DNA of 64,000 nucleotides from Collinsella aerofaciens (GCF_009876115.1 NZ_WWSY01000003.1:1-64000); one strand, 5' to 3'. Positions 10,135 through 20,515 are shown, counted from the first letter of the stretch. The notes: generated by a model from the sequence alone, not told the origin. A program made the numbers and translations.

Positions 10135-10569
10135 TTACGAGAAGAAGAGGTCCAGCAGGGCCTCGTCATCATCGTCCTCATCGGCCGTAGCGCGGTCCCA
10201 AACCTCAAGGTGGTCGTAGTTGCCCACAACTGTGACCTCGCGGTCGAGGTTCGCCTGCTTGCGGAGAGACTCAGAAAGACCGATACGACCCGCGCTGTCC
10301 ACATCCATCGACGTGGTGCGCTTGTTGATCGCCCTCATGAGCTTCTGGTCGTTGATGTCACGCGGGTTAAAACCCTCGTGGTCCTCACGACCCGCGAAGA
10401 GTCCTTCGACCCACTTATCGAAGGCCTCGGCAGAGAACACGTACAGAGCATCGACATCCAGGGCTTTAAACACGCGAACGTGCTCTCCAAGCTCCTCACG
10501 AAGGGGTGCAGGCAGGGACAGACGACCTTTTGCATCGAGATTGCGCTCGTATGCACCCGTCATTCCCAT
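10135..10569 (-). CDS. mraZ: MraZ, transcriptional regulator of the dcw cluster
   Basis: MraZ is an AbrB-like DNA-binding protein that in other bacteria represses its own dcw operon by binding TGGG-type direct repeats. The 144-residue protein has two SpoVT/AbrB-type repeats, YERNLDAKGRLSLP near the N-terminus and DSAGRIGL near residue 92, and an acidic C-terminal tail. GAGGGGAGGGCGCAC gives a strong ribosome site. The G-rich tract about 100 bases upstream may be its operator (separate entry). Confidence 0.95.
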   Translation of the reverse strand: MGMTGAYERNLDAKGRLSLPAPLREELGEHVRVFKALDVDALYVFSAEAFDKWVEGLFAGREDHEGFNPRDINDQKLMRAINKRTTSMDVDSAGRIGLSESLRKQANLDREVTVVGNYDHLEVWDRATADEDDDDEALLDLFFS

Positions 10570-10668
10570 GTGCGCCCTCCCCTCGGTTACTCAGATGGCA
10601 CGTACGCGGGGAACCACCCCGCCTGTCGACGTCATCAATAATATGGGGAACCGCCCCATTTTTCAACA

Positions 10669-10713
10669 CCTTTCCCCACCCCTTCCCCCATCCCACCCCA
10701 CCACTCCACCCCC
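10669..10713 (-). promoter_or_regulatory. G-rich direct-repeat tract, candidate MraZ operator
   Basis: On the minus strand this tract reads as clustered TGGGG/TGGGA units, three of them at five-base steps and a fourth twelve bases on, about 100-145 bases upstream of the mraZ start. MraZ of E. coli is known to bind TGGGN repeats spaced by five bases, so autoregulation is a reasonable inference. The run of G triplets could also form a G-quadruplex in the coding strand. Confidence 0.45.
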
Positions 10714-10810
10714 AATATGTTGTAAAACACCCCCGAGCATATGTTCGAAAACACAATATGTTGTGTTTGCAGCAAAGGCGGGATGCCACCTGTAGAACCA
10801 CGCCCGCGAA

Positions 10811-10836
10811 CCTCAACCTTCAAGTTGACCTTGAGG
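10811..10836. promoter_or_regulatory. CCTCAA...TTGAGG inverted repeat, MerR-type operator candidate
   Basis: The site reads CCTCAACCTTCAAGTTGACC then TTGAGG, an inverted repeat that resembles MerR-family operators such as the SoxR box. A close relative lies at 57611-57629, upstream of the secreted cell-wall protein. It is about 250 bases upstream of mraZ. The regulator is unknown. Confidence 0.35.
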
Positions 10837-10934
10837 CGATTTTTACGTCCCTTTACACACCGTTCACATCGCCCCCAAACTCCCCCACCCACGGTACACA
10901 CGGCCCACCACCGCGTCGGTGTCTGGCGAAAAAT

Positions 10935-10996
10935 GGGACGGGCCCCAGATTGCCCATGTGCGCAAAAGTGCGTCTCGGCAATCTGGGGCCCGTCCC
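10935..10996. repeat. Perfect 20-bp inverted repeat, GGGACGGG type
   Basis: Arms at 10935-10954 and 10977-10996 are perfect complements beginning GGGACGGGCCCC, with a 22-base loop that holds a small GC hairpin. It lies just past the xerD stop and could terminate pyrG-xerD. The flank AAAAATGGGACGGG recurs at the inverted repeat at 31379, where the rest of the arm is different. Confidence 0.8.
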
Positions 10997-11031
10997 CTTT
11001 AATATTTATAAATATGCAGGTCAGCGAGGTG

Positions 11032-11973
11032 CTAGCGATGTGCCAGCGGATGCGCCGCCAGATAGACCTCGGTCAGTTGCGTGCGGTCGACATGCGTGTA
11101 GACCTGCGTGGTCGAAATATCGGCATGGCCCAAAATCTCCTGCAGCACACGCAGGTCGGCACCGCCCGCGAGCATGTGGGTGGCAAAGGAGTGGCGCAGG
11201 GTGTGGGGATGGAGCCCAACCAGCCCCACCTGGCGCCCATACCGCTCGCATATCGCATGTACGGCCTGGCGCGACAGGCGACGTCCGTTCTTATTTAAAA
11301 AGACCGCCGAGGTCTCCGTCCCGTGAGCATGCGCGGCCAGGAGCGTGCGCCCGTCACCTATATAGTGTGTCAAGGCGCGAGCCGCGCTTCCCACCAACGG
11401 GGCCAGACGCTCCTTGGAGCCCTTACCGCGCACCAGGACAAACCCGTCATCAATATGGATATCGCCCACATCGAGCCCAACCAGCTCACTCACGCGCAGG
11501 CCGCAACCGTAAAGCACTTCCAAGATGGCATGATCGCGCAGTCCCATCTCGCCCTCGGGAAAGTCTTGATCGAGCAGTGCCGAGACATCCTCCACCGAAA
11601 GGTATTCCGGCAGGCGATCTGCCTTTTTGGGCAGGCGCAACGCCGCTGTCGGGTTTTGGGCCACGGCCCCATCGCGCACCAAAAAGGCATGCAGGCCCTT
11701 CACGGCAGCAAGCGCGCGCTCCACCGAGGCGTCGGAATAGCCTCCGTCGCGGCGATCGGCAACAAAGCCCTCCACGACCTGACGGCTCACCTCTTCAAAA
11801 GACACAATGCCCGCCCGCTCCAGATAGGCGCAGTACGTCGTCAGGTCACGACGGTAGGCCGCAATCGTATTGCGCGCCAAACCCCGCTCGACCGCAAGGT
11901 AATCGAGATACTCCCCCGCCACCACAGCGAGCGACGAGGGAGTAGCTTCGGTATGTTCTTGGTTCTCCGGCAC
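11032..11973 (-). CDS. xerD: XerD-like tyrosine recombinase
   Basis: This 313-residue integrase-family recombinase probably resolves chromosome dimers at dif. It has an N-terminal SAM-like core-binding domain (about residues 12-105) and a catalytic domain with the full set Arg160 (GCGLRVSEL), Lys184 (GKGSKER), His257 and Arg260 (HTLRH), His283 (GHADISTTQ) and Tyr292. I chose GTG at 11973, two bases after the pyrG stop, because it gives the usual length. The frame stays open further upstream inside pyrG, but that part does not look like protein. XerC/XerD assignment is by similarity in form only. Confidence 0.88.
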   Translation of the reverse strand: MPENQEHTEATPSSLAVVAGEYLDYLAVERGLARNTIAAYRRDLTTYCAYLERAGIVSFEEVSRQVVEGFVADRRDGGYSDASVERALAAVKGLHAFLVRDGAVAQNPTAALRLPKKADRLPEYLSVEDVSALLDQDFPEGEMGLRDHAILEVLYGCGLRVSELVGLDVGDIHIDDGFVLVRGKGSKERLAPLVGSAARALTHYIGDGRTLLAAHAHGTETSAVFLNKNGRRLSRQAVHAICERYGRQVGLVGLHPHTLRHSFATHMLAGGADLRVLQEILGHADISTTQVYTHVDRTQLTEVYLAAHPLAHR

Positions 11974-11975
11974 CC

Positions 11976-13643
<1,668 letters not shown>

Positions 13644-13766
13644 TTACCTGCGCTTCCCGTAGAAGTTGTCCATACACATCTTACGGGTCTTCATTGTAAT
13701 ACTCGCGACGCGCGCCGTACGCATTTTTTCTTACGCGCAATCGTATTTCTCCATCTCGAAACAAAA

Positions 13767-13790
13767 CGCCGTCCGGTTGCCCAGACGGCG
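13767..13790 (-). terminator. Terminator after the winged-helix gene
   Basis: Arms CGCCGTC (13767-13773) and GACGGCG (13784-13790) form a hairpin. On the minus strand it is followed by TTTTGTTT, the form of an intrinsic terminator for the gene at 13816-14154. Confidence 0.7.
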
Positions 13791-13815
13791 TCGCTTCCAC
13801 TATGAATGCACGCTG

Positions 13816-14154
13816 TTATCGATCGGCGACTTCATCCTCGATCAAGTCCTTCATGAGCATACCGGCACGGATGCCTTCTAGATACCATTCGCCACGCTCC
13901 GTGAGACAAATACCATTTGCGAGCTGGCCGCCGTCGTCGCTGTAGCGCGAGACGACCTCGATGATGTCTTCGGATTCCAAGCGCTCTATTGCCGCGCGGG
14001 CGCGATACGGAGACACCCCCACGCGCTCGGCAAGCGTCTTGCGCGAAAAGCCATAAAATCCGCCGTTGTCTTCGGACAGCTGTGCAATCTCCATCAGCAC
14101 CTGCACCTCGACACGCTTCATATCGTTGACACTCGCACGACCCTTGCCAGCCAT
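13816..14154 (-). CDS. Small winged-helix regulator
   Basis: The 112-residue product looks like a compact MarR/Rrf2-sized winged-helix protein. A helix-turn-helix lies in RKTLAERVGVSPYRARAAIERLESEDII (about residues 38-65), then a wing with SRYSDDGGQLANGICLTERG and a C-terminal helix. I chose the ATG at 14154 because GAGGAGGCTGCC sits directly upstream; a longer frame to 14265 lacks a good ribosome site. No ligand-binding domain is visible and its targets are unknown. It has its own terminator. Confidence 0.75.
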   Translation of the reverse strand: MAGKGRASVNDMKRVEVQVLMEIAQLSEDNGGFYGFSRKTLAERVGVSPYRARAAIERLESEDIIEVVSRYSDDGGQLANGICLTERGEWYLEGIRAGMLMKDLIEDEVADR

Positions 14155-14346
14155 GGCAGCCTCCTCAAACCGAGCACGGCCATCACCTGCACCGTGCGCG
14201 ACCGGCACACCCCATGATGGCCGGCAACATCCATCATGCGGCATCCCCGCAAAAGGATGAAACAATTAGGGTTATTGTATACCGTCCAAATCGCTTATAG
14301 GCAGGTAAACGGGCTAATTTTAGGTTAAACGGTAGCTTTGTTGATA

Positions 14347-14384
14347 AAAGGGGCACACCGAATGTATACCCGATGCACCCCTTT
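14347..14384 (-). terminator. Terminator after the DUF1846 gene
   Basis: AAAGGGG (14347-14353) pairs with CCCCTTT (14378-14384), enclosing a second GTATAC-centred dyad. On the minus strand TTTTATC follows. It lies 20 bases past the stop of the DUF1846 gene. Confidence 0.65.
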
Positions 14385-14403
14385 CGGACCAATTTATCCA
14401 GGC

Positions 14404-15885
14404 TTAGCGGTGGAAGAAACCGCGGCGCTCGAACTTGGGCTCGCAGCACACGTTGATGCCCAGCTTGCGCAACACCGTCTCGTCCGTCGGCGAGATGATC
14501 ACGCTAAAGAAGGCATCGCAGCCGCGCAGCTGCTCCAGGCCCGAAAGGACGCGGGCCGCCGTCTCGCTCGTTGCCGAGGTGATCGAGAGCGCCATAAGCG
14601 TCTCGTCGGTGTGCAGGCGTGGATTCTTGCTACCCAAGAAATGTGTCTTGAGCTTGCTGATAGGCTCAATCGCCTCATCGCTAATGACCTCGAGCTCAAG
14701 GTCAACGCCCGAAACATGCTTAAGTGCATTCATGATGAGCGAGCTCGCGGCGCCCAGGCGCGTGGAAGTCTTGCCGGTCACCACGGAGCCGTCGGGCATG
14801 ACCATGGCGCCTACGGGGCCACCCGTCAGCTGCTCCCTGGTAAGGGCGGCCGAGCGTGCCGGCGAGTAATTCTTGTCGATACCGGCCTTTTTCATAATGA
14901 GCTCGAGACGATCAACCTGCTCATCGCCCACGCCGGTGCGGCGCACGGCCTCGACCGCAGAAAAGTAGCGGCGGACGATCTCCATCTTGGAGGCATCACG
15001 GCAGGCATCATCATCGGTGATGGCAAAGCCGACCATATTTACGCCCATGTCCGTGGGGCTCTGGTAGGGACTCTTGCCCAGGATCTTTTCCATCAGGGCA
15101 CGGACCACCGGGAAGGCCTCGACGTCGCGGTTGTAGTTAACCGTAGTCTTGTTATAGGCCTCCAAGTGGAAGGAGTCGATGATGTTGGCGTCGTCGAGAT
15201 CTGCCGTTGCCGCCTCGTAGGCGATGTTGACCGGATGCGTGAGGGGAAGGTTCCAGACCGGGAAGGTCTCGAACTTGGCGTAGCCGGCGGCGGTGCCGTG
15301 CTTGTGCTCGTGATAGAGCTGTGACAGGCAGGTGGCGAGCTTGCCCGAGCCGGGGCCGGGAGCGGTGACCACGACGAGCGGACGAGTGGTCTCGACAAAC
15401 TCGTTCTTGCCGTAGCCGTCGTCGGACACGATCAGATCGACGTCGTGGGGATAGCCCTCGATGGGATAGTGCAGCTTGGCGGGAATGCCGAGCGCGTTCA
15501 GGCGATTGCGGAACACATCGGCGGCGGGCTGGCCGGCGTACTGGGTGATGACCACGGCCGCGACAGCAAAACCATTGCCGCGGAACAGGTCGACCAGGCG
15601 CAAGACGTCCTCGTCATAGGTAATGCCCAGGTCGCCACGGGCCTTATTCTTCTCGATGTGGTTCGCGTTGATCGCGATGATGACCTCAACGTCATCGGCA
15701 ATGCTCTTGAGCATGCGAAACTTGCTATCCGGTTCAAAACCTGGCAGCACGCGGCTCGCGTGATAGTCGTCAAACAGCTTGCCGCCAAACTCCAAATACA
15801 GCTTGCCGCCAAACTGCGAGATGCGCTCCTTAATGTGAGCAGCCTGCAGCTCGATATACTTCGCGTTGTCGAAACCCTGGCGCAT
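14404..15885 (-). CDS. DUF1846 family protein
   Basis: The 493-residue protein matches the DUF1846 family of conserved, soluble bacterial proteins with a Rossmann-like N-terminal part and no firmly known function. I recognise it by MRQGFDNAKYIELQAAHIKER at the start, GGKLYLEFGGKLFDDYHASRVLPGF and the central VVVTAPGPGSGKLATCLSQLYHE segment, which resembles a nucleotide-binding loop. I start at 15885 (ATG preceded by GGGACGGGAGCC). It is a single-gene unit ending at a terminator. Confidence 0.85.
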   Translation of the reverse strand: MRQGFDNAKYIELQAAHIKERISQFGGKLYLEFGGKLFDDYHASRVLPGFEPDSKFRMLKSIADDVEVIIAINANHIEKNKARGDLGITYDEDVLRLVDLFRGNGFAVAAVVITQYAGQPAADVFRNRLNALGIPAKLHYPIEGYPHDVDLIVSDDGYGKNEFVETTRPLVVVTAPGPGSGKLATCLSQLYHEHKHGTAAGYAKFETFPVWNLPLTHPVNIAYEAATADLDDANIIDSFHLEAYNKTTVNYNRDVEAFPVVRALMEKILGKSPYQSPTDMGVNMVGFAITDDDACRDASKMEIVRRYFSAVEAVRRTGVGDEQVDRLELIMKKAGIDKNYSPARSAALTREQLTGGPVGAMVMPDGSVVTGKTSTRLGAASSLIMNALKHVSGVDLELEVISDEAIEPISKLKTHFLGSKNPRLHTDETLMALSITSATSETAARVLSGLEQLRGCDAFFSVIISPTDETVLRKLGINVCCEPKFERRGFFHR

Positions 15886-15992
15886 ATATGGCTCCCGTCC
15901 CGTTTCCATTTAATGTCTTAGGCGATTATAACGGAGCAGACCCTCCCCGAAGCCCAGGCCATCAACAGGCACCAACCAAACACGCGCTCGAT

Positions 15993-16061
15993 AAGTTGCG
16001 GTGGAATAGTTCCTGCTTAGCCCCTCAGGACACACAAACAGGAACTATTCCACCGCAACTT
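15993..16061. repeat. 23-bp perfect inverted repeat
   Basis: Arms at 15993-16015 (AAGTTGCGGTGGAATAGTTC plus CTG) and 16039-16061 are exact complements around a 23-base loop. It sits between the divergent-looking edges of the DUF1846 gene (start 15885) and the transporter (stop 16419). It is too strong and too far from the stop to be only the transporter terminator. Confidence 0.85.
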
Positions 16062-16136
16062 CCCCTTTTTTGGTTCAAACAAACCAGGCCTTTGTATCAA
16101 TAATGGAAACGTCGCAGGTTGAGCATAAGTCAGCGA

Positions 16137-16236
16137 GCGCCGCCCAGGACGTACAAGTTGGCATGAAAAAGGCAAGGCATAGACCTTTTGGTCATGCCTT
16201 GCCTTTTGAATGACAAATTGTCGTCCTGGGCGGCGC
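16137..16236. repeat. Nested palindrome with CGCCGCCCAGGACG arms
   Basis: Outer arms at 16137-16151 and 16222-16236 are perfect complements. Inside them an imperfect ACAAGTTGGCAT/ATGACAAATTGT pairing leads to a long inner hairpin whose arms read AAAGGCAAGGCAT and ATGCCTTGCCTTT. It is followed directly by GCAGCGTCGAG and the hairpin at 16250, the same order as at 46329-46380. Confidence 0.8.
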
Positions 16237-16249
16237 GCAGCGTCGAGTG

Positions 16250-16277
16250 GTTCCGGCGTTTGGTAAAACGCCGGAAC
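16250..16277. repeat. 12-bp hairpin with GGTA loop, copy 1
   Basis: GTTCCGGCGTTT (16250-16261) and AAACGCCGGAAC (16266-16277) flank the loop GGTA. The preceding GCAGCGTCGAG and the loop are shared with the hairpin at 46353-46380, while the stem bases differ and remain paired. Confidence 0.8.
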
Positions 16278-16418
16278 ACAAGAGCGCCCCCTCCCGCGCA
16301 CGGAACGGGAGGGGGCTAAAGGTAGGAGTCTACCGGTGGGTTGACCCCACCGGACAGACGATGACCAGGTGATCCTTTACAGGATCGTCAAGGTTTCCGT
16401 GGGGTACCCGTTGGGTAC

Positions 16419-17897
16419 TTAGATCAACACGCAGGCGACGGTCAGGATGATGGCGCAGACGACGGAGAGCGCGACGATGAGTTTAAGGGCAAACTTGAGC
16501 CAGGTCGTCCACTCGATCTTGGCCAGGGCGAGACCACCCATGATGGCGCCGGAGGTCGGGGTGAACAGGTTCACGACACCGATGGCGGCGGAGAAGATCA
16601 TGACCATGACCTCGGGCGAGAAGCCGAGCTTAACAGCCAGCGGTCCCATGATGGGCATGGAGACGGTAGCCATACCAGAGGTCGAGGGGATCAGGAAGGA
16701 CAGGCCGAAGTAGACCAGGAAGCTCATGGGAGCGAAAATCACGCCGGACAGGCCAGCCAGAGCATTGGCGGCAGCGTCGAGGACGTAGACGTCGAGGCCG
16801 GTGTTAGCCATGAGGACGGAGATACCACGGGCGAGGGCGATGACGAGAACAACGGACATCATGTCGGCAGCACCGGTGATGAAGGTGTTAACGATCTGCT
16901 TCTCGGACAGGCCACCGATGATACCGATCAGGACGGCCATGAGGAAGAACCAGGTGGAAGCCTCGTCGAAGTACCACTGGCCAATGGGCAGGCCGGTAAT
17001 CAGGGCAGACCAGCCCTGGACGACGGTGTTACCGTCGGCATCGTAGACAGCGCCAGCGTCAAAGAAGTTGGCGACGCCCTCGTTGAGGTCAGCCAGCGGG
17101 ATGAAGCCGACGATCATGACGACGAAGGTGAAAGCGAAGGCGATCAGAACACCCTTCTGACGACCGGTGAGCTTGACCTCCTTGTGAACCTCGGAAGCAG
17201 CCTTGCCGTGAGCCTCTTCGGCGTCCTTGAGCTCCTGCATCGACAGGATGGTGGAACCCTTGTCAGCCTTGACCTTCTTGGCATAGTTCATCACGAAGAC
17301 GATGGACATAGCGGTAGTGACAATCCACAGGACGGCACCGAGGCCGATGATGATGGACTGATTCACGGCAATGTCAACGCCGGTCAGAGCGTCGACGGCA
17401 GCGCCGACGGCGAACGGGTTAACCGTGGAGCCGAGGCAGCCGCAGCCAGCGCCGAGCAGGACGGTAGCGGCGCCGACCATGGGGTCAAAGCCAGCGGCCA
17501 TCATGGTAGCGGCGAGCAGGGCGTAGAAGGGAACGGTCTCCTCGCACATACCATAGGTGGTACCACCGAGGGAGAAGATGAGCATCAGCACGGGAATGAG
17601 CATAATCTCGTTGCCCTTAAGCTTCTGCACCAGAACGGCGATGCCGTTGTCCAGGGCGCCGGTCTCGGTCATCATGCCGAGGAAGCCGCCCAGGATCATA
17701 ACGAAGAGGCAGACGGGCAGAGCGTCAGCGAAGCCCAGGATCGGGGCGGTGCAGAAATCGCTCAGACGGGCGGCAGTAACCGCGCCGCCGGACGTGCCGG
17801 AGACGATAACGGTAATCACTGCGACAATTGCCAGCAGAGCAAGAAGAATGGTGAACGATGAAGGCATACCGCGCTTTTTCTTAGCGGTCTCAGTCAT
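16419..17897 (-). CDS. YfcC/DcuC-family transporter, ArcD-like arginine-ornithine exchanger
   Basis: The 492-residue protein is a polytopic membrane carrier of the YfcC group (C4-dicarboxylate anaerobic carrier, DcuC superfamily). About 11-12 hydrophobic segments are visible, with the glycine-rich re-entrant-like stretches GGTTYGMCEETVPFYAL and LIPSTSGMATVSMPIMGP in the two halves. It lies directly after arcB and arcA on the same strand. YfcC-type proteins act as the arginine/ornithine antiporter in streptococcal arc operons, so that role is a good inference; the substrate is not shown by sequence. I start at 17897, where GGGGGG is nine bases upstream. Confidence 0.8.
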   Translation of the reverse strand: MTETAKKKRGMPSSFTILLALLAIVAVITVIVSGTSGGAVTAARLSDFCTAPILGFADALPVCLFVMILGGFLGMMTETGALDNGIAVLVQKLKGNEIMLIPVLMLIFSLGGTTYGMCEETVPFYALLAATMMAAGFDPMVGAATVLLGAGCGCLGSTVNPFAVGAAVDALTGVDIAVNQSIIIGLGAVLWIVTTAMSIVFVMNYAKKVKADKGSTILSMQELKDAEEAHGKAASEVHKEVKLTGRQKGVLIAFAFTFVVMIVGFIPLADLNEGVANFFDAGAVYDADGNTVVQGWSALITGLPIGQWYFDEASTWFFLMAVLIGIIGGLSEKQIVNTFITGAADMMSVVLVIALARGISVLMANTGLDVYVLDAAANALAGLSGVIFAPMSFLVYFGLSFLIPSTSGMATVSMPIMGPLAVKLGFSPEVMVMIFSAAIGVVNLFTPTSGAIMGGLALAKIEWTTWLKFALKLIVALSVVCAIILTVACVLI

Positions 17898-17997
17898 AGT
17901 TCTCATCCCCCCTTCATAAATCATTTACTGATCTCGCCCGAAGCGGCTCTTCCGTGCCGTGCCTGCCGCTTGATGCGAGATTATTACCAGATAAAAC

Positions 17998-18029
17998 CGC
18001 TCGGGGTGTGCAGCAATACACCCCGAGCG
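17998..18029 (-). terminator. Hairpin between arcB and the transporter
   Basis: CGCTCGGGGTGT (17998-18009) pairs perfectly with ACACCCCGAGCG (18018-18029), and the minus strand then reads GGTTTTATC. It can end arcB transcription and set a lower level for the transporter gene by partial read-through. Confidence 0.75.
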
Positions 18030-18044
18030 AGATGCTAGACGCTC

Positions 18045-19040
18045 TTACTTGAGCGTGGCGTACATGACAGCCTTGATGGTGTGCATGCGGTTCTCGGCCT
18101 CGTCGAAGACCTTGGAAGCGGGGCTCTCGAAGACCTCGTCGGTGACCTCCTGCTCGGTGATGCCGAACTGCTCGCACTTCTCGGCGCCAATCGTGGTGTT
18201 GGTGTCGTGGAAGCTGGGCAGGCAGTGCAGGAAGATGGCGCCCGGGTTGGCCATAGCCATGACCTCGGAGGTAACACGATACGGGGTGAGCTGAGCGATG
18301 CGCTCGGCCCAGACCTCGTCGGGCTCGCCCATGGAGACCCACACGTCGGTGTAGATAACATCGGCACCGGTGACGCCGTCCTTGACGTCGGTGGTCAGCT
18401 TGATGGTGCAGCCGTTGGCCTCGGCGATGGGCTTGCAGGCCTCGATGACGTCGTCAGCGGGCATGCACTCCTCGGGGCCGCAGGCCACGAAGTTCATGCC
18501 GAGCTTGGAGCAGACGACCATGAGGGAGCGAGCAACGTTGTTCTTGCAGTCGCCCATGAAGACGAGGGTCTTGCCCTTGATGTCGTAATTGAAGTTCTCC
18601 TGGACGGTCAGGATGTCGGCGAGCATCTGGGTGGGGTGCCACTCGGTGGTCAGGCCATTCCATACGGGCACGCCAGACTTAGCAGCGAGCTCCTCGACGT
18701 CGTCCTGGGCAAAGCCACGGAACTCGATGCCGTCATACATGCGGCCGAGAACGCGGGCGGTGTCCTCGATGGACTCCTTCTTGCCCATCTGGGACGAACC
18801 GGGATCGAGGTAGGTGACGCCCATGCCAAGATCCATGCCGCCGACCTCGAAGGCGCAGCGGGTACGAGTGGAGGTCTTCTGGAAGAGCAGAACGATGTTC
18901 TTGCCCTCGAGATAACGGTGCGGAACGCCAGCGCGCTTCATGTCCTTGAAGTTCTTGGAGAGCTTGAGCAGGTACTCGATCTCCTCGGTGGTGAGGTCGA
19001 GGAGCTTGAGGAAGCTACGGCCGGAGAGGTTAACACCCAT
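18045..19040 (-). CDS. arcB: Ornithine carbamoyltransferase, catabolic type
   Basis: ArcB converts citrulline and phosphate to ornithine and carbamoyl phosphate in the arginine deiminase pathway. The 331-residue protein has the carbamoyl-phosphate loop STRTR (residues 57-61), HPTQ (135-138) and the ornithine-side HCLP (272-275). Start at 19040 follows GAAAGGAAACGAACC. Placement between arcA and an ArcD-like carrier points to the catabolic role; ArgF-type sequences are almost identical in motif. A carbamate kinase gene (arcC), needed for ATP gain, is not in the window. A CCGGTGCGGT/ACCGCACCGG hairpin lies between it and arcA. Confidence 0.92.
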   Translation of the reverse strand: MGVNLSGRSFLKLLDLTTEEIEYLLKLSKNFKDMKRAGVPHRYLEGKNIVLLFQKTSTRTRCAFEVGGMDLGMGVTYLDPGSSQMGKKESIEDTARVLGRMYDGIEFRGFAQDDVEELAAKSGVPVWNGLTTEWHPTQMLADILTVQENFNYDIKGKTLVFMGDCKNNVARSLMVVCSKLGMNFVACGPEECMPADDVIEACKPIAEANGCTIKLTTDVKDGVTGADVIYTDVWVSMGEPDEVWAERIAQLTPYRVTSEVMAMANPGAIFLHCLPSFHDTNTTIGAEKCEQFGITEQEVTDEVFESPASKVFDEAENRMHTIKAVMYATLK

Positions 19041-19145
19041 GGTTCGTTTCCTTTCGAAAAAATGAATTACGTAAATAGTAGCGGTGCCCGTTTGACGGGC
19101 GAAACCGGTGCGGTTGTAGGGGGACCGCACCGGAAACGGAAAGAC

Positions 19146-20387
19146 TTAGAGGTCCTCGCGCCAGAAGGGCATGCTCATGCAGCGCGGGCCGCCGCGGCCG
19201 CGGGAGAGCTCGGCGGAGGGCACGACGAGAAGGTCCAGGCCCTCCTTGTACAGCACGTCGTTGGTGACGGTGTTGCGGGCGTAGACGCAGATCTTGCCGG
19301 GCTCGACGCACAGGGTGTTGGAGCCGTCGTTCCACTGCTCGCGGGAGGCCGCGATCGGGTCGCCGCCGCCGCAGGGGATCAGCTTGACCTGGTCGACGCC
19401 GGTGGCGTCCTCCAGGACGTGCTCGAGGGTGTCCTCGATCAGGCGGATGTTCACGTCGCCCGGGTTCTTGCCGGCGGTCAGCTCGTAGACGCGCAGGGTG
19501 CCCATGATGGCGGGGTGGATCGTGAACTTATCGACGTCGATCTGGGTGAAGACCGTGTCGAGGTGCATGAAGGCGCGCGAGACCGGGATGTCGAAGGCCA
19601 GGATGCGCTCGACCTTGGAGTCGGAGTTCCAGAAGATGTTCTGGGCCATGACGTCGATCGCGGCGGCCTGGGTGCGCTGGGAGATGCCGACGGCGAGGGT
19701 CTTCTCGTTGATGTTCAGCACGTCGCCGCCCTCGGTGTGGAACTGGCAGTCGCGGCGGAAGTACAGCGAGACGTCCTTGTAGTCGGGGTGGTACTTGAAG
19801 ACGTACTTGCCGTACAGGGTCTCGCGGTTGCGGGTGACCGAGTACATGCGGTTGAGGTTGACGCCCTCGCCGACGACCGCGAACGGGTCGCGGGTGAAGT
19901 AGAGGTTGGGCATCGGGTCGATGATCAGGTCGGACTCGGACTCGGAGTTGACCAGGGAGTCGAGGGTCGTGGACGCCGTGAGGGGCATGTCGATCTCGGC
20001 CTTGGTCATGCCGGCCATGGTCTTCTTGACGAACTCGAGGTTGTCCTCGATGGAGTCCAGCTTCTCGCGGACGATCTGCGGCATGTGCTGGCCGCGGATG
20101 CCGGCCTCGGCGATGTACTGGTCGGTGAACTCGGCGCGGGCGCCGGGGACCTGGTCGAACACCTCCGCGACGAGGTTCTCGAGGTAGAGGACCTCCACGC
20201 CCTGGTCCCTCAGGATCTGGGCGAAGGTGTCGTGCTCCTGCTGCGCGACCTCCAGGAACGGGACGTCGTCGAACAGGAGTCGCTCGAGCTCGTCGGGCGG
20301 CAGGTTGAGGAGCTCGTCGCCGGGACGGTGCAGGCAGACCTTCCTGAGCTTGCCGATCTCGGAAGGCACGTGCAGACCTTTCGTCAT
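19146..20387 (-). CDS. arcA: Arginine deiminase, copy 1
   Basis: ArcA hydrolyses arginine to citrulline and ammonia, giving acid protection and, with arcB and a carbamate kinase, ATP. The 413-residue protein has the family's guanidino-modifying fold motifs: FTRDPFAVVG, HTEGGDVLNIN, the His motif AFMHLDTVFT and the nucleophile Cys403 in GGPRCMSMPFWRED. GGTAGGAGGCC precedes the ATG. It is the first gene of arcA-arcB-transporter. The copy at 22242-23483 encodes exactly the same protein; I found only three silent base differences (20166, 20181 and near 19660). The codons are strongly GC-ending, as in highly expressed genes. Confidence 0.97.
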   Translation of the reverse strand: MTKGLHVPSEIGKLRKVCLHRPGDELLNLPPDELERLLFDDVPFLEVAQQEHDTFAQILRDQGVEVLYLENLVAEVFDQVPGARAEFTDQYIAEAGIRGQHMPQIVREKLDSIEDNLEFVKKTMAGMTKAEIDMPLTASTTLDSLVNSESESDLIIDPMPNLYFTRDPFAVVGEGVNLNRMYSVTRNRETLYGKYVFKYHPDYKDVSLYFRRDCQFHTEGGDVLNINEKTLAVGISQRTQAAAIDVMAQNIFWNSDSKVERILAFDIPVSRAFMHLDTVFTQIDVDKFTIHPAIMGTLRVYELTAGKNPGDVNIRLIEDTLEHVLEDATGVDQVKLIPCGGGDPIAASREQWNDGSNTLCVEPGKICVYARNTVTNDVLYKEGLDLLVVPSAELSRGRGGPRCMSMPFWREDL

Positions 20388-20471
20388 GGCCTCCTACCTT
20401 TCTTTCGGGCCCTTGTTAGGGCCGATTCGTTAGCGCCCCTCCGTGTGAGGCGTTATTGCTGACGACATATT

Positions 20472-20515
20472 TATATCCAAAATCAGCCCATACTTCCACC
20501 TTGCCCCCGAACGGT
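20472..20515 (-). promoter_or_regulatory. Conserved arcA promoter block, copy 1
   Basis: Two blocks, TATATCCAAAA (20472-20482) and TTCCACCTTGCCCCCGAACG (from 20494), lie 85 and 107 bases from the arcA start. Both recur at exactly the same distances before arcA copy 2, although the DNA between differs. On the minus strand the first reads TTTTGGATATA and may include the -10 element; the second may be the -35 region or an activator site. Confidence 0.55.

Larger units (their letters stand above)
10570..11031. other. Gene-free mraZ/xerD interval
   Basis: This 462-base interval holds no gene. It contains the candidate MraZ operator (10669-10713), a short palindrome ACACAATATGTTGTGT near 10751, a MerR-type inverted repeat (10811-10836) and, next to the xerD stop, a 20-bp perfect inverted repeat (10935-10996). 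The dcw promoter should lie between about 10715 and 10930; I cannot assign its hexamers securely. Confidence 0.6.
15886..16418. other. Gene-free interval packed with inverted repeats
   Basis: No credible gene lies in these 533 bases. The stretch contains a 23-bp perfect inverted repeat (15993-16061), a nested 100-base palindrome (16137-16236), a GGTA-loop hairpin (16250-16277), and a CCCCCTCCCG/CGGGAGGGGG hairpin near 16285-16316 that may terminate the transporter gene. Confidence 0.7.

Noticed and set aside
18081..20462. A 793-codon open frame on the plus strand over arcB and arcA
   Set aside because: It is antisense to two well-supported genes. Its composition (runs of Leu, Val, Gly, Asp and Glu, with no domain) is what GC-biased third positions produce on the opposite strand. 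The same shadow recurs over arcA copy 2 (22233-23627).
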